A DNA stretch of 64,000 nucleotides from Chloroherpeton thalassium ATCC 35110 (GTDB lineage Bacteria; Bacteroidota; Chlorobiia; Chlorobiales; Chloroherpetonaceae). The notes beneath the pieces are model-generated. The model had not been told where the DNA came from, did no database searches, and worked only from the letters and a program-made list of their open reading frames with translations. Both the position numbers and the translations under genes were made by a program. The stretch spans positions 1,470,001 to 1,534,000 of the forward strand of contig NC_011026.1 of the NCBI RefSeq assembly GCF_000020525.1. Direction: 5' to 3'. Of the stretch, positions 8,250 through 17,805 are shown piece by piece; the first letter of the stretch is position 1, and each line of letters opens with the position of its first letter.

Positions 8250-9236
8250 TTATTCTTTTTTCTGCTCCGATATAATATGGCGAATGATTTGTTTTGCATG
8301 ACGGCGGCCATTTTCAATAAAAATATTTCCCGTCTTAAAACCTGCAGCAACTGCTCCCGCTAAATAAATGCTTTTCACATTTGTTTCCATTGTTTCTGAA
8401 TCATACACAAATTGCTTGTCTTTTGTAACGCCCACTCCAACGGACTCAAGCAGCTCATAGTCCGGTTGGTAGCCCGTAAGCGCAACCACAAAGTCGTTTT
8501 TAATCGTGAAAGATTTGCCTGTTAGGGCATGTTCCAAAGTCACCGTGTCGCTCTCAATTTGTTTGACATGCGTGCTGAAATACGCTTCAATTTTGCCCGA
8601 TTTTATGCGGTTTTCAAGGTCAGGTTTGAGCCAATATTTAACATTTTCGGCAAGTTCTGGCTCGCGCGAGACGAGCGTTACATAAGCCCCATTTCGATAC
8701 AGATCTAAAGCGGCTTCAACTGCCGAGTTTTTCCCGCCAATCACCAGCACATGACAATCGGTATAAGAAAAAGGCTCTTTGTAGTAATGCGTCACTTTTG
8801 GCAATTCTTCACCAGGCACATTGAGCGGCGTGAAAATATCAAAAGCGCCTGTAGCCAAAATCACCTTTGAGGCTAAATAAGTGGTCTTTGACGAAATGAC
8901 TTCAAAAAATGGTTGATGAACAGAGGTTTCGCGAGGGTTTACTTTTAGGACTTCTTCATATTGCCGCACATTCAGAGAAAATTTATTCTTGACTCGCCGA
9001 TAATAAACCAGGGTTTCTCGCCGTGTGGGTTTTTCATTTGCGGTTGTGAAAGGCAGCTCGCCAAGCTCCAATAAATCGGGTGTAGAAAAAAGCCTCACGA
9101 AAGTTGGCCAATGAAAAATTGAATTGGTTAAGCATCCTTTTTCAAGGATTAAGTAGGAATAGCCGGCGTTTTGTGCCTCAATGCCGCAAGCCAGCCCAAC
9201 CGGGCCAGCGCCAACAATAATAAGGTCGTAGTGCAT
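8250..9236 (-). CDS. YpdA-like FAD/NAD(P)-dependent (bacillithiol-disulfide type) reductase
   Basis: A 328-residue pyridine nucleotide-disulfide reductase-like flavoprotein. The FAD motif is LIIVGAGPVGLACGIEA (residues 5-21), the NADPH motif VLVIGGKNSAVEAALDL, and the C-terminal FAD contact IYLAGAVAAGFKTGNIFIENG. Residue pattern and length match YpdA, the proposed reductase of oxidised bacillithiol. Chlorobi are reported to make a bacillithiol-type low-molecular-weight thiol, so the role fits. The paired CxxC of thioredoxin reductase is absent, which argues against TrxB. It is divergently placed relative to hsp20 across about 295 bases, consistent with stress physiology, but no shared operator is evident. 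Confidence 0.78.
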   Translation of the reverse strand: MHYDLIIVGAGPVGLACGIEAQNAGYSYLILEKGCLTNSIFHWPTFVRLFSTPDLLELGELPFTTANEKPTRRETLVYYRRVKNKFSLNVRQYEEVLKVNPRETSVHQPFFEVISSKTTYLASKVILATGAFDIFTPLNVPGEELPKVTHYYKEPFSYTDCHVLVIGGKNSAVEAALDLYRNGAYVTLVSREPELAENVKYWLKPDLENRIKSGKIEAYFSTHVKQIESDTVTLEHALTGKSFTIKNDFVVALTGYQPDYELLESVGVGVTKDKQFVYDSETMETNVKSIYLAGAVAAGFKTGNIFIENGRRHAKQIIRHIISEQKKE

Positions 9237-9531
9237 AGTTGAATCTGTTTGTTTAATCGAAAGGCTGACATTTTGACATTACGCATCTGACACGAAACGT
9301 GTTTTATTTGACAAGCGGAAATGACAGCCTGACTTTAAATCTGTCCTAACAAATAAAAAACGAGTTGAAATGGCTGGCAAACGCTTGATTTAAAAGCAAA
9401 AATAAAGTTTGGCACGAGGATTGTATATAAATAAGCGAAGTTGAATTGAGAATGGGTTAACAAGCATCATAAAACAACAAATGGCATACTTAGTAAAACA
9501 TTCAAATTGTTTGCAAAAGGAGGATGGCAAT

Positions 9532-9960
9532 ATGTTAGTCAGATTAAATCGTGATCCGTTTGATAAAATCAATCGCTTATTTGATGATGTGTTTACCTCT
9601 GGCGGCTCTGGCGCAATGGTTGCTCCTGAACTAAATGGCGCATTCAGGGTTGATATTTCGGAAGATGAAGCCGCTTTGTATATCGATGCTGAATTGCCAG
9701 GCGTGAAGAAAGAGCAAATTAGCCTTGCAGTTGATGAAAATGTTTTGACTATTAAGGCCGAGCGCAAGCATGAGTCAGAAGAAAAGAAAAAGAATTATCA
9801 TCGTGTAGAAAGAATTTATGGCAGCTTTGCCAGAAGCTTTGCATTAGCTGACAACATTGATCGTGAGAACATTGATGCAACGTATGATAATGGCATTTTG
9901 CACCTCAAACTTCCAAAGATTGAACCGGTTAAAAACGTTCGTCAAATTGAGGTCAAATAA
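9532..9960 (+). CDS. small heat-shock protein, Hsp20/alpha-crystallin family
   Basis: A 142-residue holdase-type chaperone. The alpha-crystallin domain spans about residues 35-130, with the family signature [20 protein letters not shown] and the C-terminal A-x-x-x-N-G-I-L-x-L element ([12 protein letters not shown]). The ATG at 9532 is chosen because AAAGGAGG sits 8 bases before it; the in-frame ATG at 9481 lacks such a site. A rho-independent terminator follows, and dnaK lies 320 bases further on, so the two are neighbouring but separate chaperone genes. No CIRCE element is visible upstream. Confidence 0.92.
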   Translation: MLVRLNRDPFDKINRLFDDVFTSGGSGAMVAPELNGAFRVDISEDEAALYIDAELPGVKKEQISLAVDENVLTIKAERKHESEEKKKNYHRVERIYGSFARSFALADNIDRENIDATYDNGILHLKLPKIEPVKNVRQIEVK

Positions 9961-9984
9961 AGTCTCGATTGGTAAGGTAAGCAG

Positions 9985-10012
9985 AAAAGCCCGGCTAAGT
10001 CCGGGTTTTTTC
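9985..10012 (+). terminator. rho-independent terminator of hsp20
   Basis: CCCGG (9990-9994) pairs with CCGGG (10001-10005), extended by A-T and G-T pairs, and is followed by a T6 run. It lies about 25 bases after the hsp20 stop. Confidence 0.85.
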
Positions 10013-10143
10013 TCTCTTTAATGCGTTGTTTGGAAAGATGGTTTTTAGTGAATTAATGAGTATTTCTTGTTAGTGGGAACTTAGTGGAAGGTAAAACAGT
10101 TGATGAGCTTAGTTAGATTTCATAGTTATTCTCCTTTTTCAAT

Positions 10144-10187
10144 AGTGCTTTCGCAGTTTCAGCTCATTTCTGCGGAGGCACTTTTTA
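10144..10187 (+). promoter_or_regulatory. terminator-like hairpin in the dnaK leader
   Basis: AGTGC (10144-10148) pairs with GCACT (10178-10182) and CGCAG (10152-10156) pairs with CTGCG (10170-10174), each separated by a 3-base symmetric internal loop, followed directly by a T5 run. It ends about 95 bases before the dnaK start. No gene lies between hsp20 and dnaK that it would terminate, since hsp20 has its own terminator. It may act as an attenuator or thermo-responsive element in the dnaK 5' untranslated region. Confidence 0.5.
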
Positions 10188-10281
10188 TTATTGCCACTAC
10201 TATTTTCCTGCAAACAAAACTGCCTTTTTTATATAAATTCTCTGAATTATTTCAATCAATAAAAGGAAGGATTATTAATTA

Positions 10282-12195
10282 ATGGGTAAGATTATTGGTA
10301 TAGACTTGGGGACAACCAACTCCTGTGTTGCGGTTATGCAGGGAAAAGATCCTGTGGTTATTGCAAATGCGGAAGGATATCGCACAACCCCATCAATGGT
10401 GGCATTTACAAAATCGGGTGAGCGTTTGGTTGGTCATGCGGCAAAGCGCCAAGCAATTACCAACGCAACCAATACGATTTTTTCAATTAAGCGTTTTATG
10501 GGGCGCACCCAGGACGAAGTGCCGGAAGAAACCAAAATGGTGCCTTACCAAATCGTGTCCGAAGGCAATCAGGCGCGTGTGAAAATCGGCGACAAAACGC
10601 ATTCTCCGCAGGAAATTTCGGCGATGATTTTGCAAAAAATGAAGGAAACGGCTGAAGATTTTCTCGGGGAAAAAGTCACCGAAGCGGTCATTACCGTTCC
10701 GGCTTATTTTAACGATGCGCAGCGTCAGGCAACCAAAGATGCTGGTCAAATTGCCGGCCTTGAAGTCAAGCGCATCATCAACGAACCGACAGCAGCCGCG
10801 CTTGCTTATGGCTTGGACAAAAAGCAAAGCAATGAAAAAGTTGCCGTGTTTGACCTTGGCGGCGGTACGTTTGATATTTCCGTTCTCGAGCTTGGCGATG
10901 GCGTTTTTGAAGTTCGCTCAACCGATGGCGATACGCACCTCGGCGGTGACAACTTCGACCAGATTCTCATCGACTTCCTTGCCGACGAGTTCAAAAAGCA
11001 AGAGATGATCGATCTCAGAAAAGATCCGATGGCCTTGCAGCGTTTGAAAGAAGCCGCTGAAAAAGCGAAAATTGAACTTTCTTCCAGCGCCGCAACCGAA
11101 GTCAACTTGCCGTTTATCACGGCAACGCAAGATGGTCCAAAGCATTTGGTTGTTAATATCACGCGTGCGAAATTTGAAGGCCTTTGTGCAAGTTTGTTTG
11201 ACCGAATTCTTGAGCCTTGCCGTCGCGCGGTGAAAAACGCCAAATTAGATGTAAAAGAGATTGACGAAGTCGTATTGGTGGGTGGTTCAACGCGTATTCC
11301 AAAAGTTCAGCAGCTCGTAAAAGAATTTTTCGGCAAAGAGCCAAACCGTTCGGTCAACCCTGACGAAGTGGTTGCAGTTGGTGCTGCTATTCAAGGCGGC
11401 GTTTTGAAAGGCGATGTGACCGATGTGTTGTTGCTCGATGTCACGCCGCTTTCGCTTGGTATTGAAACGCTTGGCGGTGTGATGACGAAGCTTATCGAAG
11501 CCAACACCACCATTCCAACCAAGAAGCAAGAAACTTTCTCGACCGCAGCCGATAATCAGACTTCGGTAGAAATTCACATCTTGCAAGGTGAACGGCCAAT
11601 GTCCACTGATAATAAAACGCTGGGTCGTTTCCATTTGGATGGTATTCCACCAGCACCGCGTGGCGTTCCTCAAATTGAGGTTGCATTTGACATTGACGCC
11701 AACGGTATTTTGCATGTGTCGGCTAAGGACAAAGCGACGGGCAAAGAACAGAGCGTTCGCATCGAGGCAAGTGGCAAGCTTTCTGAAACTGAAATTGAAA
11801 AAATGAAGAAAGATGCCAGCTCTCATGCTGATGAAGACAAGAAGAAAAAAGAAGAAGTTGATACGAAAAACACAGCCGATGCGCTCATTTTCTCAACGGA
11901 GAAACAGATTAATGAGATTGGGGACAAGCTTCCAGCCGAAAATCTGTCTAAAATTCAAGCTGCGTTAGATCGCTTGAAGGAGGCGCACAAAACCGGCAAT
12001 ACGGCAACTATCAAGCCGGCGATGGATGCGCTCACTAAAGAGTGGAACGAAGCGGCTTCGAAAATGTACGGCACAGAAGCGGGGGCTCCAGGTGCAGCTG
12101 GCGCTGCCGGTGCTGCGGGTCAAGGCCAAAGCGCTTCTTCTGGTAAAGATGACGAAGTGAAGAATGCCGACTTTGAAGTGGTCGATGATAAGTAA
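10282..12195 (+). CDS. dnaK: chaperone protein DnaK (Hsp70)
   Basis: A 637-residue Hsp70, full length for the family. The N-terminal ATPase domain starts with [14 protein letters not shown] and contains the phosphate motifs [15 protein letters not shown] and [14 protein letters not shown]. The substrate-binding domain follows from about residue 390, with the linker [15 protein letters not shown]. The C-terminus ends in a Gly-Ala-rich stretch and [13 protein letters not shown], typical of bacterial DnaK. It folds and protects cytosolic proteins together with DnaJ and GrpE, neither of which is in this window. AAAGGAAGG provides a ribosome-binding site before the start. The leader contains a terminator-like hairpin, and a clear terminator follows the gene, so it is transcribed alone. 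Confidence 0.98.
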   Translation: MGKIIGIDLGTTNSCVAVMQGKDPVVIANAEGYRTTPSMVAFTKSGERLVGHAAKRQAITNATNTIFSIKRFMGRTQDEVPEETKMVPYQIVSEGNQARVKIGDKTHSPQEISAMILQKMKETAEDFLGEKVTEAVITVPAYFNDAQRQATKDAGQIAGLEVKRIINEPTAAALAYGLDKKQSNEKVAVFDLGGGTFDISVLELGDGVFEVRSTDGDTHLGGDNFDQILIDFLADEFKKQEMIDLRKDPMALQRLKEAAEKAKIELSSSAATEVNLPFITATQDGPKHLVVNITRAKFEGLCASLFDRILEPCRRAVKNAKLDVKEIDEVVLVGGSTRIPKVQQLVKEFFGKEPNRSVNPDEVVAVGAAIQGGVLKGDVTDVLLLDVTPLSLGIETLGGVMTKLIEANTTIPTKKQETFSTAADNQTSVEIHILQGERPMSTDNKTLGRFHLDGIPPAPRGVPQIEVAFDIDANGILHVSAKDKATGKEQSVRIEASGKLSETEIEKMKKDASSHADEDKKKKEEVDTKNTADALIFSTEKQINEIGDKLPAENLSKIQAALDRLKEAHKTGNTATIKPAMDALTKEWNEAASKMYGTEAGAPGAAGAAGAAGQGQSASSGKDDEVKNADFEVVDDK

Positions 12196-12221
12196 GCGTG
12201 GTTGATGTGTAAGTAAATCCA

Positions 12222-12258
12222 TAAAAAAAGGGCTACTAATTCATAAGTAGCCCTTTTT
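12222..12258 (+). terminator. rho-independent terminator of dnaK
   Basis: GGGCTACT (12230-12237) and AGTAGCCC (12246-12253) form a perfect 8-bp stem flanked by an A-run before and a T5 run after. It can work in both directions but serves dnaK here. Confidence 0.92.
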
Positions 12259-12339
12259 CATTTAGTTCGGATTTACTAACTTGAAAAGATATTCTACTGG
12301 ACAACTCTTATTATTCCTAATCTAAAAACCATATCAACT

Positions 12340-12720
12340 ATGTCTATTTGGCGAACAGGAAATCCAGTCCATAAAATTGATAAATATTTTATTACTAAGG
12401 CTGAGCGAGATGATTATGGACGATTGAATCTCACTTTTGCGTCAACAGGTGGTTATGGGCAGCTAACCAACATTCCCGAAATAAAAAAATTGCTCAAGAA
12501 CCATGATATTCAAGTAGCTGTGTTGTCTTCAAACGAAGACATTGCGATTAATCTTCAAGAGTTTGTCAAAAGCAGCGAAGAGCGTTATGTCACGGATTTT
12601 GACGGGCGCGGTGTGCGTTCAACCATGAGAGAAGTTCAAGTTTTTGTCAATCCAAACACGGATGAAATGGTGGTTGACATCAACGGTCGCCTGTACTCAT
12701 TGAATGAGTTTTTCAAGTGA
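12340..12720 (+). CDS. conserved-looking protein of unknown function, 126 residues
   Basis: I do not recognise this protein. It is soluble, mixed alpha/beta and charged, with no signal peptide, membrane helix or metal motif. It begins MSIWRTGNPVHKIDKYF and ends in RLYSLNEFFK. The gene stands alone between two rho-independent terminators (dnaK's and its own), which together with balanced codon use suggests a real single-gene unit. It has no obvious strong ribosome-binding site. Position next to dnaK is the only context and does not establish a role in stress response. Confidence 0.7.
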   Translation: MSIWRTGNPVHKIDKYFITKAERDDYGRLNLTFASTGGYGQLTNIPEIKKLLKNHDIQVAVLSSNEDIAINLQEFVKSSEERYVTDFDGRGVRSTMREVQVFVNPNTDEMVVDINGRLYSLNEFFK

Positions 12721-12749
12721 TTTTTACAACCATCCAGTTAAAATAAAAA

Positions 12750-12779
12750 GGCAGCTTGATATCAGGTTGTCTTTTTTTT
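12750..12779 (+). terminator. rho-independent terminator after the 126-residue unknown gene
   Basis: GGCAGCTTGA pairs with TCAGGTTGTC (12762-12771), allowing G-U pairs, followed by T8. It lies between convergent genes. Confidence 0.8.
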
Positions 12780-12815
12780 GTTCGAGGCAATTTTCCACTT
12801 TATCAAGCCCGCTTT

Positions 12816-13718
12816 TTACGGTAACGCTGTAATCATCTCATCCAGCGAAGGCATCGGGAAGTTCATCACGGTTAAGAGCGCGTCGCTAATGAGGCTGGTG
12901 TCTTTTGGGCGAGGAACGGAAAGTGTTACTTCGTCTTGCCGTGCCCCTTTATAAAATTGACGGGAAATGCCATACTTTTGGCAAAGCTTTTCTCCTAATT
13001 CGAATCGCGAGACTTTATCTTTTCCTGCCGCATGAAAAAGTCCGGTCACCGAGCGATTGTTACCGCTCGCCAATTTTAGTGTGATGTCGGCCAGCACGCT
13101 TGCTGCAATCGGGTTGCGATATTCATCGGTGAAAAATGTCATGGTTTTGCCAGCTTCTCCATCCGCTTTAAGTCGTTCATCTAAACTGCGCAGCGACTGA
13201 GGCGACGCGCCCAGCAAAAGCGAAGTTCTTAGAATGACATAATCATGCAAGCTGCTCGCCACAATTTCTTCGGCGCGGCATTTGGTTTCTGCATAAAAAT
13301 TCAGCGGATTGGGCGGGTCGGTTTCCAAGTAATCGCCTTTTGTGCCGTCAAAAACCAAGTCGGTGGAAATAAAAATCAATCGGATGCCGAAATGTTCGCA
13401 TAGATCGGCGATAAATTTCACGGCACGGGTGTTAATGGCTTCGGCAGTTTCGCGTTGCCATTCGCAAGCGCCCGGTTCGGAAAGCGCCGCCGTGTGAATA
13501 ATCACCTCTGGTTTCCATTGCGAAATGATATTCCAAAGCCAAGTTTGCGAGCGAATGTCCAACGGTAAAATCTCTTTGTCGCCGCGAAACGCTTCTGGCA
13601 CGGAAAAATCTCCGCCGAGCCGAGTGGGCAAAATATCAAGGGTCTTGTTGGCAAGCGCGTGCTTCAGAATATTTCCGCCGAGCAAGCCGCTTGCACCCGT
13701 GAGTAAAACTTTCGTCAT
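12816..13718 (-). CDS. RmlD-like NAD(P)-dependent sugar-nucleotide reductase/epimerase
   Basis: A 300-residue short-chain dehydrogenase of the RmlD substrate-binding family. The nucleotide motif is VLLTGASGLLGGNILKHAL at the N-terminus. FISTDLVFDG and the catalytic YAETKCRAEE (Tyr-x-x-x-Lys) are visible further in. RmlD makes dTDP-L-rhamnose; other members act on different sugars or on S-adenosylmethionine synthetase (MAT2B-like). No rmlA, rmlB or rmlC gene is near, so a dTDP-rhamnose role is not supported by context and only the family is assigned. It lies 32 bases downstream of bchP on the same strand and may be co-transcribed with it. Confidence 0.75.
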   Translation of the reverse strand: MTKVLLTGASGLLGGNILKHALANKTLDILPTRLGGDFSVPEAFRGDKEILPLDIRSQTWLWNIISQWKPEVIIHTAALSEPGACEWQRETAEAINTRAVKFIADLCEHFGIRLIFISTDLVFDGTKGDYLETDPPNPLNFYAETKCRAEEIVASSLHDYVILRTSLLLGASPQSLRSLDERLKADGEAGKTMTFFTDEYRNPIAASVLADITLKLASGNNRSVTGLFHAAGKDKVSRFELGEKLCQKYGISRQFYKGARQDEVTLSVPRPKDTSLISDALLTVMNFPMPSLDEMITALP

Positions 13719-13750
13719 AAATTCGTTTCAACTTCGAGTTGAGCTGGTGC

Positions 13751-14902
13751 TTAACCGCCTAAAGCCAAATGATAAATATTTTTTGCCATGATTTTCATTT
13801 GTACCCAAAACGGCGCAGGCACCATTTTTTTATACAAGTAAGAATCAAAAGTAATTTGCTGCACGTGCTCGTCGCGGCAAATGGCTACAAAACTTTCTCT
13901 CAGGCGATCGTTGCGATAATACACCGACTGCATCATGCCCAATCCCTTGAAAATTATTTTATAAAGTTTGTGAAAATTTGCCTCGTAAGCGTGCAAGCTT
14001 TTTTCTTGGCCATTGATGAAATTCGCGAGCGTTTGTCCGGCCATTTTTCCCGAGCGCATAGCAAAGAAAATGCCTTCGCCGTTGGAGGGCGTCACCAGGC
14101 CGGCAGCGTCGCCAACGAGCATTGCGCTTTCCTGCGTGAAGGATTTTCGCGGGTGCATCGGCAATTTGGCAGCCTCTTCGAGATACGGCTCAATGTCGAG
14201 GCCAATTTTTTCGCGAAAACGCGCCTGCAATTTTCTGATGTTGCCGTGTTTGTCGTCTGTGCCGGTGCCGATGGCCACATGGTCGGCTTTCGGAAAAATC
14301 CAGCCATAAAAGTCAGGCGAAACTTCGCCGTCGAACCAAATTTCAACCAAATTATTATAGCGCTCCAGTGCCGGTGAATAATGGAACCGTTCTTGAATAG
14401 CGATAGCTTTGTATTCGTTCGGCGGAAAGCCCAATTCGTTGGCAACTTTGGAGTTTGCGCCGTCCGCGCCAATCACGTATTTCGCCTCAATTTCCGAAAC
14501 GCCTTTTGAGGCCGCATCCACAGAAATCTGGTACACGCCGTTCGTTTTGCGAACCTTGCGCATTTTGGCTTCCAAAAGCTCGGTGCCGTCCGCGGCGGCG
14601 CGTTCGCGCAAAAAGCGATCGAATCGCTCGCGACGCACCATCCCGACAAAGCCCGTTGGCATGTGCATTTCAATTACGCGGCCTTTCGGCGAACGAACTG
14701 CCATGTGATCCACTTTTCGCTCGACGATTTCGTCGGGAATCGCAAACTCTTCTATTAATCCGAGCGGAATCGCACCGCCACAGGGTTTGGTATTATTGAA
14801 ATTGCGCTCAATGAGCACATTTGAAATTCCCGCTTTGGCAAGCTCATGAGCCGCCGCCGCGCCAGATGGCCCACCGCCAATAATGGCAACATCGCACTTC
14901 AT
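13751..14902 (-). CDS. bchP: geranylgeranyl reductase, BchP/ChlP family
   Basis: A 383-residue flavoprotein of the geranylgeranyl reductase family. The FAD motif is [20 protein letters not shown] at residues 5-24. [11 protein letters not shown] and the second FAD contact [21 protein letters not shown] follow the family order. BchP reduces the geranylgeranyl tail of bacteriochlorophyll to phytyl. The ATG at 14902 is chosen because AAGGAG lies about 10 bases upstream and because family members begin just before the FAD motif; a start at 14971 would add 23 unrelated residues. Paralogs in this family also act on archaeal lipids and menaquinones, but in a phototroph with neighbouring pigment genes the BchP reading is best. 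Confidence 0.82.
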   Translation of the reverse strand: MKCDVAIIGGGPSGAAAAHELAKAGISNVLIERNFNNTKPCGGAIPLGLIEEFAIPDEIVERKVDHMAVRSPKGRVIEMHMPTGFVGMVRRERFDRFLRERAAADGTELLEAKMRKVRKTNGVYQISVDAASKGVSEIEAKYVIGADGANSKVANELGFPPNEYKAIAIQERFHYSPALERYNNLVEIWFDGEVSPDFYGWIFPKADHVAIGTGTDDKHGNIRKLQARFREKIGLDIEPYLEEAAKLPMHPRKSFTQESAMLVGDAAGLVTPSNGEGIFFAMRSGKMAGQTLANFINGQEKSLHAYEANFHKLYKIIFKGLGMMQSVYYRNDRLRESFVAICRDEHVQQITFDSYLYKKMVPAPFWVQMKIMAKNIYHLALGG

Positions 14903-15134
14903 CGATAAACAACTCCTTTTTTTCTGATAAAGGTAAAATGACTTGGCAAAATTTACATTATTCCCGCCCAAACCTCAAGTTTCATTCGCCGCCACGCCGA
15001 TTTTATCGAGTGCCCGCGCCGGGCTTCTACTGCATAGCAATTTGGCGAATCAACAAATACAAGCGCTAACGGTTGTTTTCAGAAAAAACCTTGTATTTTC
15101 CGGCGTGAAGTTGAAACACAAATCCACATTTCTG

Positions 15135-15602
15135 ATGAAAAAAATTAATGTTTTAGGGCTTGGCAATATCATTTTCGGCGACGAGGGCTTTGGCGTCGAA
15201 GCGGTGAAAGCGCTTGAAAAAAAGCGCGATTGGCCAGCTGGCGTTTCCTTTATCGACGGTGGAACGCAGGGAATTTATCTGTTGGATTACATCGAAGCGC
15301 CAGATTGTTTGCTCATTTACGACGCACTAATTCCAGTTGAATATGAGTTCAAAGTCTATACTTATTTCAACGACGAGCTGCCAGCCTTTATTTATCGAAA
15401 AATGTCATCGCACCAAGCCGGACTGAGTGAACTGCTTTCGCTGGCGCGCTTGCACGACAAAATGCCGAAGCAAGTGGCATTTGTTGGCATTCCGCCGAAA
15501 AGCTTGGAAATGGGCATTGGCTTGAGCGCAGAAGTCAAGGCGCTTATGGAAGCAGCGCTAAGCGAAGGTCAAAGTATTTTGGACTCGTGGTTGGCGTCGT
15601 AG
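15135..15602 (+). CDS. hydrogenase maturation protease (HyaD/HupD family)
   Basis: A 155-residue endopeptidase of family M52. The N-terminus NVLGLGNIIFGDEGFGVEAV is the family signature, including the Glu that binds nickel; a second acidic ligand (Asp) lies in IYDALIPVE, and a His in SSHQAGLSELL. These enzymes clip the C-terminal tail of [NiFe]-hydrogenase large subunits after nickel insertion. The track of family starts supports ATG 15135; the open frame to 14943 is unrelated. No hydrogenase structural genes are in the window. The gene is divergent from bchP and convergent with cbiB, so it appears to be a single-gene unit. Confidence 0.85.
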   Translation: MKKINVLGLGNIIFGDEGFGVEAVKALEKKRDWPAGVSFIDGGTQGIYLLDYIEAPDCLLIYDALIPVEYEFKVYTYFNDELPAFIYRKMSSHQAGLSELLSLARLHDKMPKQVAFVGIPPKSLEMGIGLSAEVKALMEAALSEGQSILDSWLAS

Positions 15603-15619
15603 CGATGGCAATGCGTCGA

Positions 15620-16555
15620 TTAAAACGCCATTTTGAGCAGCGAAAAACAGATGGCGAAAAGCAGCATCGTTCGAATATTGATTCCCGCGACTTTTTTAAT
15701 TTCATCAAACTGAATGTCGCGCTCGGTTTCGCCGATGTAGGGTTTTTCTACTAGCTCGCCGTGATACCGATTCGGGCCGCCAAATCGACAATTTAAAATC
15801 CCGGCAAGCGCGGCTTCGGGATAGCCTGAATTTGGGCTTTTGTGTTGCTTGCCATATTTCAGCGCAAATCGAATCGCTCGCGGTGAAAGGCTTGCGAGCG
15901 CCATGAGGAGCGCCGTGAGGCGCGCTGGCAAAAAGTTCAGCACATCGTCGAGCCGTGCGGCAAATTTTCCGAATTGTTCGTAGCGCTCGCTTCGGTAGCC
16001 GATCATCGAATCCAGCGTGTTCGTCATTTTATAGGCCATGATGCCCGGCACGCCGAAAAGCGCGTAATAAAAAAGCGGCGCAATCACGCCGTCGCTTAAA
16101 TTTTCCGACATGCTTTCAAAAACCGCAATCTTGATTTGATTCGCGCTTAGCTCGCCGGTTTCTCGCCCGACGATTCGGCTAAGTTGCGTGCGCCCTGCCT
16201 CAAGCCCGCGCTCACGAAGGGCGGCGAAAATCCCCTTTCCCTCGCGGATGAGGCCTTCGCCCGCGACGCCGTAAAACACAAACACCGCATGAAAACAGAG
16301 CGTCGCCCAAACGGAAATTTCCGCCGAAAGCCGTTCAAGCGCGAAAAAAAAGCCGAACGTGCCTGCAATCAAAACCGCCGAAAAAAGCATTCCTTTGAGA
16401 AAACGGCCTGCGCCGGCGTTCAAACGCTTTTCGCCCCGCGCAATCAAGTTGCCGAAAAAAACAATTGGATGGGGCAACCAAGTCGGGTCGGCCAAAAGAA
16501 AATCCAGCGCAAGGCCGAGCCAAAGCGCCGTAATTACGAGCAAGTTTGAATCCAT
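15620..16555 (-). CDS. cbiB: adenosylcobinamide-phosphate synthase CbiB/CobD(Pseudomonas nomenclature)
   Basis: A 311-residue integral membrane protein of the CbiB family. It attaches (R)-1-amino-2-propanol phosphate to adenosylcobyric acid. The N-terminus LALDFLLADPTWLPHPIVFFG and the segment YKMTNTLDSMIGYRSERYEQFG are strong family signatures. PNSGYPEAALAGIL lies near the C-terminus. The ATG at 16555 overlaps the end of the upstream threonine-phosphate decarboxylase-like gene by 22 bases, indicating translational coupling. Together the two genes make and attach the aminopropanol linker of vitamin B12. Confidence 0.92.
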   Translation of the reverse strand: MDSNLLVITALWLGLALDFLLADPTWLPHPIVFFGNLIARGEKRLNAGAGRFLKGMLFSAVLIAGTFGFFFALERLSAEISVWATLCFHAVFVFYGVAGEGLIREGKGIFAALRERGLEAGRTQLSRIVGRETGELSANQIKIAVFESMSENLSDGVIAPLFYYALFGVPGIMAYKMTNTLDSMIGYRSERYEQFGKFAARLDDVLNFLPARLTALLMALASLSPRAIRFALKYGKQHKSPNSGYPEAALAGILNCRFGGPNRYHGELVEKPYIGETERDIQFDEIKKVAGINIRTMLLFAICFSLLKMAF

Positions 16556-17574
16556 GCTTGAAGTGCGTTGATGAGCCGAGCGTTTTCGGCGTCGGAGAGC
16601 GTGGCGAGGCGAAAATGCCCCGCGCGGCAACCGCGAAAGTTCGAGGCGTCGCGCACGAGCAGGCCGTGCGTCTCGGCTAAATGTTTTTTCAAATCGGCGG
16701 CGCGTCCGATTTTTAGTTCACATAAAAAAAAGTGAACCGCGCTTTCCGAAACCGAAAGTCCCGGAACGGTTTGCAACGCGGCCTTGAACGCGGCGGCTCG
16801 CCGAAGCAACCCGGCCACATCGGGCAGCGTTTCCGGCAAGCGCTCGATTAAATATTTTCCGGCTTCAATCGCAAGCGCATTGACCGTCCAAGGCTGTTTG
16901 TGCGACGAAAGCGCGGCAATTTGCTCGGCGGACGCGAGCGCATAACCCAAGCGAAGGCCGGGAACGGCGAAAATTTTCGTCATCGAACGCAGCAGCGTCA
17001 AGTTCGGATAACGCCTGAGCAGCGGCGCGAGGCTGGCGTTCGGGTCGGCGGTAAATTCCGTAAAGGCTTCGTCCGTCACGAAATGCGTATTCGGATTTGC
17101 CTCAAACAGCCTTGCAAGTTTTTCGCGCGGATGTAGCTGTCCCGTTGGGTTGTTAGGATTACAGATAAAGCAAAGCTTTGTTTCCGGCGGCAAAGAGAAG
17201 GTTTCGTTTGAAAACGCCTCGTGCGAGGCAAATTGCAAGTCGTGCGAATGGAGGCGGCAGGCGTCCTCATATTCGGAAAATGCGGGCGTAAAAATCAGCG
17301 TGCGAGCATTTCGGAATCGCTGCGCAATGAGATAAATCGCTTCAACCGCGCCGTTCGTGACCAGCACTTGCTCTGGCGCGACGCCGTGATGTTCGGCAAG
17401 CAACGCCTGCAACGATTCGCCCGTGACTTCGGGATAGCGATGAACGGCATCCCATTTCTCAAACAGATGCGCCTTCAGGCCTTCGGGCGAGCCGCCTGCC
17501 CAAACATTGCTGCTGAAATTTGCCGAAATCGGATGCGTAAATTGATAGGCATCGTCGCCGTGTCCGTGTAACAT
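16534..17574 (-). CDS. cobD: threonine-phosphate decarboxylase-like PLP enzyme of corrinoid synthesis
   Basis: A 346-residue class I/II aminotransferase-fold protein. The start MLHGHGDDAYQF resembles CobD/CobC (Gly-His-Gly near the N-terminus). The PLP-binding lysine lies in SMTKIFAVPGLRLGYA, and FICNPNNPTGQL is the usual cofactor-phosphate region. CobD decarboxylates L-threonine phosphate to (R)-1-amino-2-propanol phosphate. HisC, histidinol-phosphate aminotransferase, is the main alternative, but the downstream cbiB, overlapping by 22 bases, makes the corrinoid function much more likely. The upstream region holds two inverted-repeat elements and no recognisable cobalamin riboswitch. Confidence 0.87.
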   Translation of the reverse strand: MLHGHGDDAYQFTHPISANFSSNVWAGGSPEGLKAHLFEKWDAVHRYPEVTGESLQALLAEHHGVAPEQVLVTNGAVEAIYLIAQRFRNARTLIFTPAFSEYEDACRLHSHDLQFASHEAFSNETFSLPPETKLCFICNPNNPTGQLHPREKLARLFEANPNTHFVTDEAFTEFTADPNASLAPLLRRYPNLTLLRSMTKIFAVPGLRLGYALASAEQIAALSSHKQPWTVNALAIEAGKYLIERLPETLPDVAGLLRRAAAFKAALQTVPGLSVSESAVHFFLCELKIGRAADLKKHLAETHGLLVRDASNFRGCRAGHFRLATLSDAENARLINALQAWIQTCS

Positions 17575-17653
17575 GTCTGTTAGGCTATTTGGAAAAAACC
17601 GTTCGGATGTTATTTCTAAGAGAATTATTTATGCGAAAAAAACACGCTTTCGT

Positions 17654-17722
17654 GTCGGTCTGAGCGAAGACGAAGACCGCTTGACTTTAAAGACGTCGCC
17701 CATCGTCTCCGCTCAGTGCGAC
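17654..17722. repeat. imperfect inverted repeat, 69 bases
   Basis: The left arm GTCGGTCTGAGCGAAGACGA and the reverse complement of the right arm GTCGCACTGAGCGGAGACGA match at 17 of 20 positions. The core CTGAGCG resembles the CTGAG core of the second repeat 84 bases away, which suggests one small palindromic family. Confidence 0.7.
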
Positions 17723-17805
17723 ATAAAAAATTGTATCGGTAGAGAGGGTGAAAGGCGCTTAAAATACAGGTTGTGTTTCCGCTACCGACGACAAATAAAA
17801 ATCGA

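Noticed and set aside
10100-10282. 60-codon frame between hsp20 and dnaK
   Set aside because: It starts at a non-ATG codon, contains the terminator-like hairpin of the dnaK leader, and its composition does not look like a protein family.
13769-14377. Long plus-strand frame (about 200 codons) over bchP
   Set aside because: It lies antisense to a gene with clear FAD motifs and shows the usual shadow-frame composition; there is no ribosome-binding site.
16184-16549. Plus-strand frame inside cbiB
   Set aside because: It is a shadow of cbiB, with Lys/Arg-rich composition typical of antisense frames in this genome.
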